Source: an uncultured bacterium
GTDB lineage: Bacteria > Bacillota > Clostridia > Christensenellales > QALW01
Direction: 5' to 3'
DNA length: 6,215 bases
NCBI GenBank assembly: GCA_905214315.1
Contig: CAJMLN010000079.1
Coordinates: 1 to 6,215, forward strand
Each line of letters opens with the position of its first letter. Position 1 is the first letter of the stretch. The notes under the pieces are model-generated. The model saw nothing but the letters and a program-made list of their open reading frames with translations. It did no database searches and had not been told where the DNA came from. Shown here in pieces: positions 6,052 through 6,215 of this stretch. The position numbers and the translations under genes are program-made.

Positions 6052-6099
6052 AACATTGCCGGTCTGCCGTTTTTTGAAAAAACGCACAGCGCGGATATG

Positions 6100-6142
6100 A
6101 AAAAACGGGACTCGCACCGTTTGGGCAGGAGTCCCGTTTTTT
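6100..6142. terminator. Bidirectional intrinsic terminator between convergent genes
   Basis: CGGGACTC (6106-6113) pairs with GAGTCCCG (6129-6136), and the flanking A6 (6100-6105) and T6 (6137-6142) extend the stem, with a 15-base loop. On the plus strand it ends the DeoR and His/Cys transcript; on the minus strand it lies 13 bases past the stop of the zinc-ribbon gene entering from the right. The symmetric A/T runs support use in both directions. Confidence 0.9.
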
Positions 6143-6154
6143 ATGGGAAAAAGC

Positions 6155-6215
6155 TTATTTTTTGTAGCCGCATTTGGGGCAAACGCCGTTTTCGTTCAGG
6201 GCGATGCCGCACAGC
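6155..6215 (-). CDS. C-terminal end of a zinc-ribbon protein (partial)
   Basis: Only the last 19 complete codons and the TAA stop (6157-6155) are inside the window; the gene continues beyond the right edge. The readable tail is LCGIALNENGVCPKCGYKK. CPKCG is a classic zinc knuckle, and the LCG further upstream would be the second half of a first CxxCG knuckle whose first Cys is off the edge, giving a C-terminal zinc ribbon. Such tails occur on many unrelated proteins, so the overall product cannot be named. The stop is followed by the bidirectional terminator, which supports a genuine gene end here. Confidence 0.8.
   Translation of the reverse strand, partial: LCGIALNENGVCPKCGYKK

Noticed and set aside
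6068..6084. Perfect inverted repeat CGTTTTTT-G-AAAAAACG
   Set aside because: The one-base loop and A/T-only stem make it a poor RNA hairpin; it is most simply explained by A/T runs in a terminator-rich intergenic region.
5905..6117. Minus-strand open frame of 70 codons with basic residues
   Set aside because: It crosses the terminator at 6100-6142 and the end of the His/Cys gene, with no visible ribosome-binding site or motif.

Overview
The window looks like chromosomal DNA from a Gram-positive anaerobe of the Clostridia, perhaps a gut Oscillospiraceae/Lachnospiraceae-type organism. This is inferred from strong AGGAG ribosome-binding sites, sigma-A type promoters, moderately high GC genes broken by A/T runs, intrinsic terminators with long U-tracts, and protein families typical of Firmicutes. 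No RNA gene, CRISPR array, insertion sequence or prophage signal was seen.

Layout. A bidirectional terminator at 67-106 closes the left side. Three minus-strand genes follow. Right to left in transcription order they are: a 649-residue AraD-AraM fusion (2565-4514); after a roughly 256-base gap with its own hairpin and extended -10 promoter, a 410-residue PfkB sugar kinase fused to an AraC-type DNA-binding domain (1076-2308, GTG start); and, 12 bases further on, a nucleoside hydrolase family protein (155-1063). Diverging from the AraD-AraM gene is a DeoR-family repressor (4640-5371). It is followed 35 bases later by a small His/Cys protein resembling the permuted NlpC/P60-papain group (5407-6027). 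A second bidirectional terminator (6100-6142) separates this from the tail of a zinc-ribbon protein entering from the right edge on the minus strand (6155-6215).

How it fits together. The inferred theme is pentose or nucleoside-derived sugar catabolism: the hydrolase would release a free sugar from a nucleoside or nucleoside-like glycoside, the kinase would phosphorylate it, and the AraD and AraM domains would interconvert pentose or polyol phosphates and feed xylulose-5-phosphate into central metabolism. DeoR-family proteins usually sense sugar phosphates. The divergent spacer holds a consensus promoter for the DeoR gene, an overlapping promoter for the AraD-AraM gene and three copies of an 11-base repeat, a good candidate operator. 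No transporter or isomerase lies in the window, so the substrate is not established.

The most interesting points are the two domain fusions (kinase plus AraC regulator; epimerase plus dehydrogenase), the loss of the usual catalytic His in the hydrolase, and the repeat-rich divergent regulatory region.
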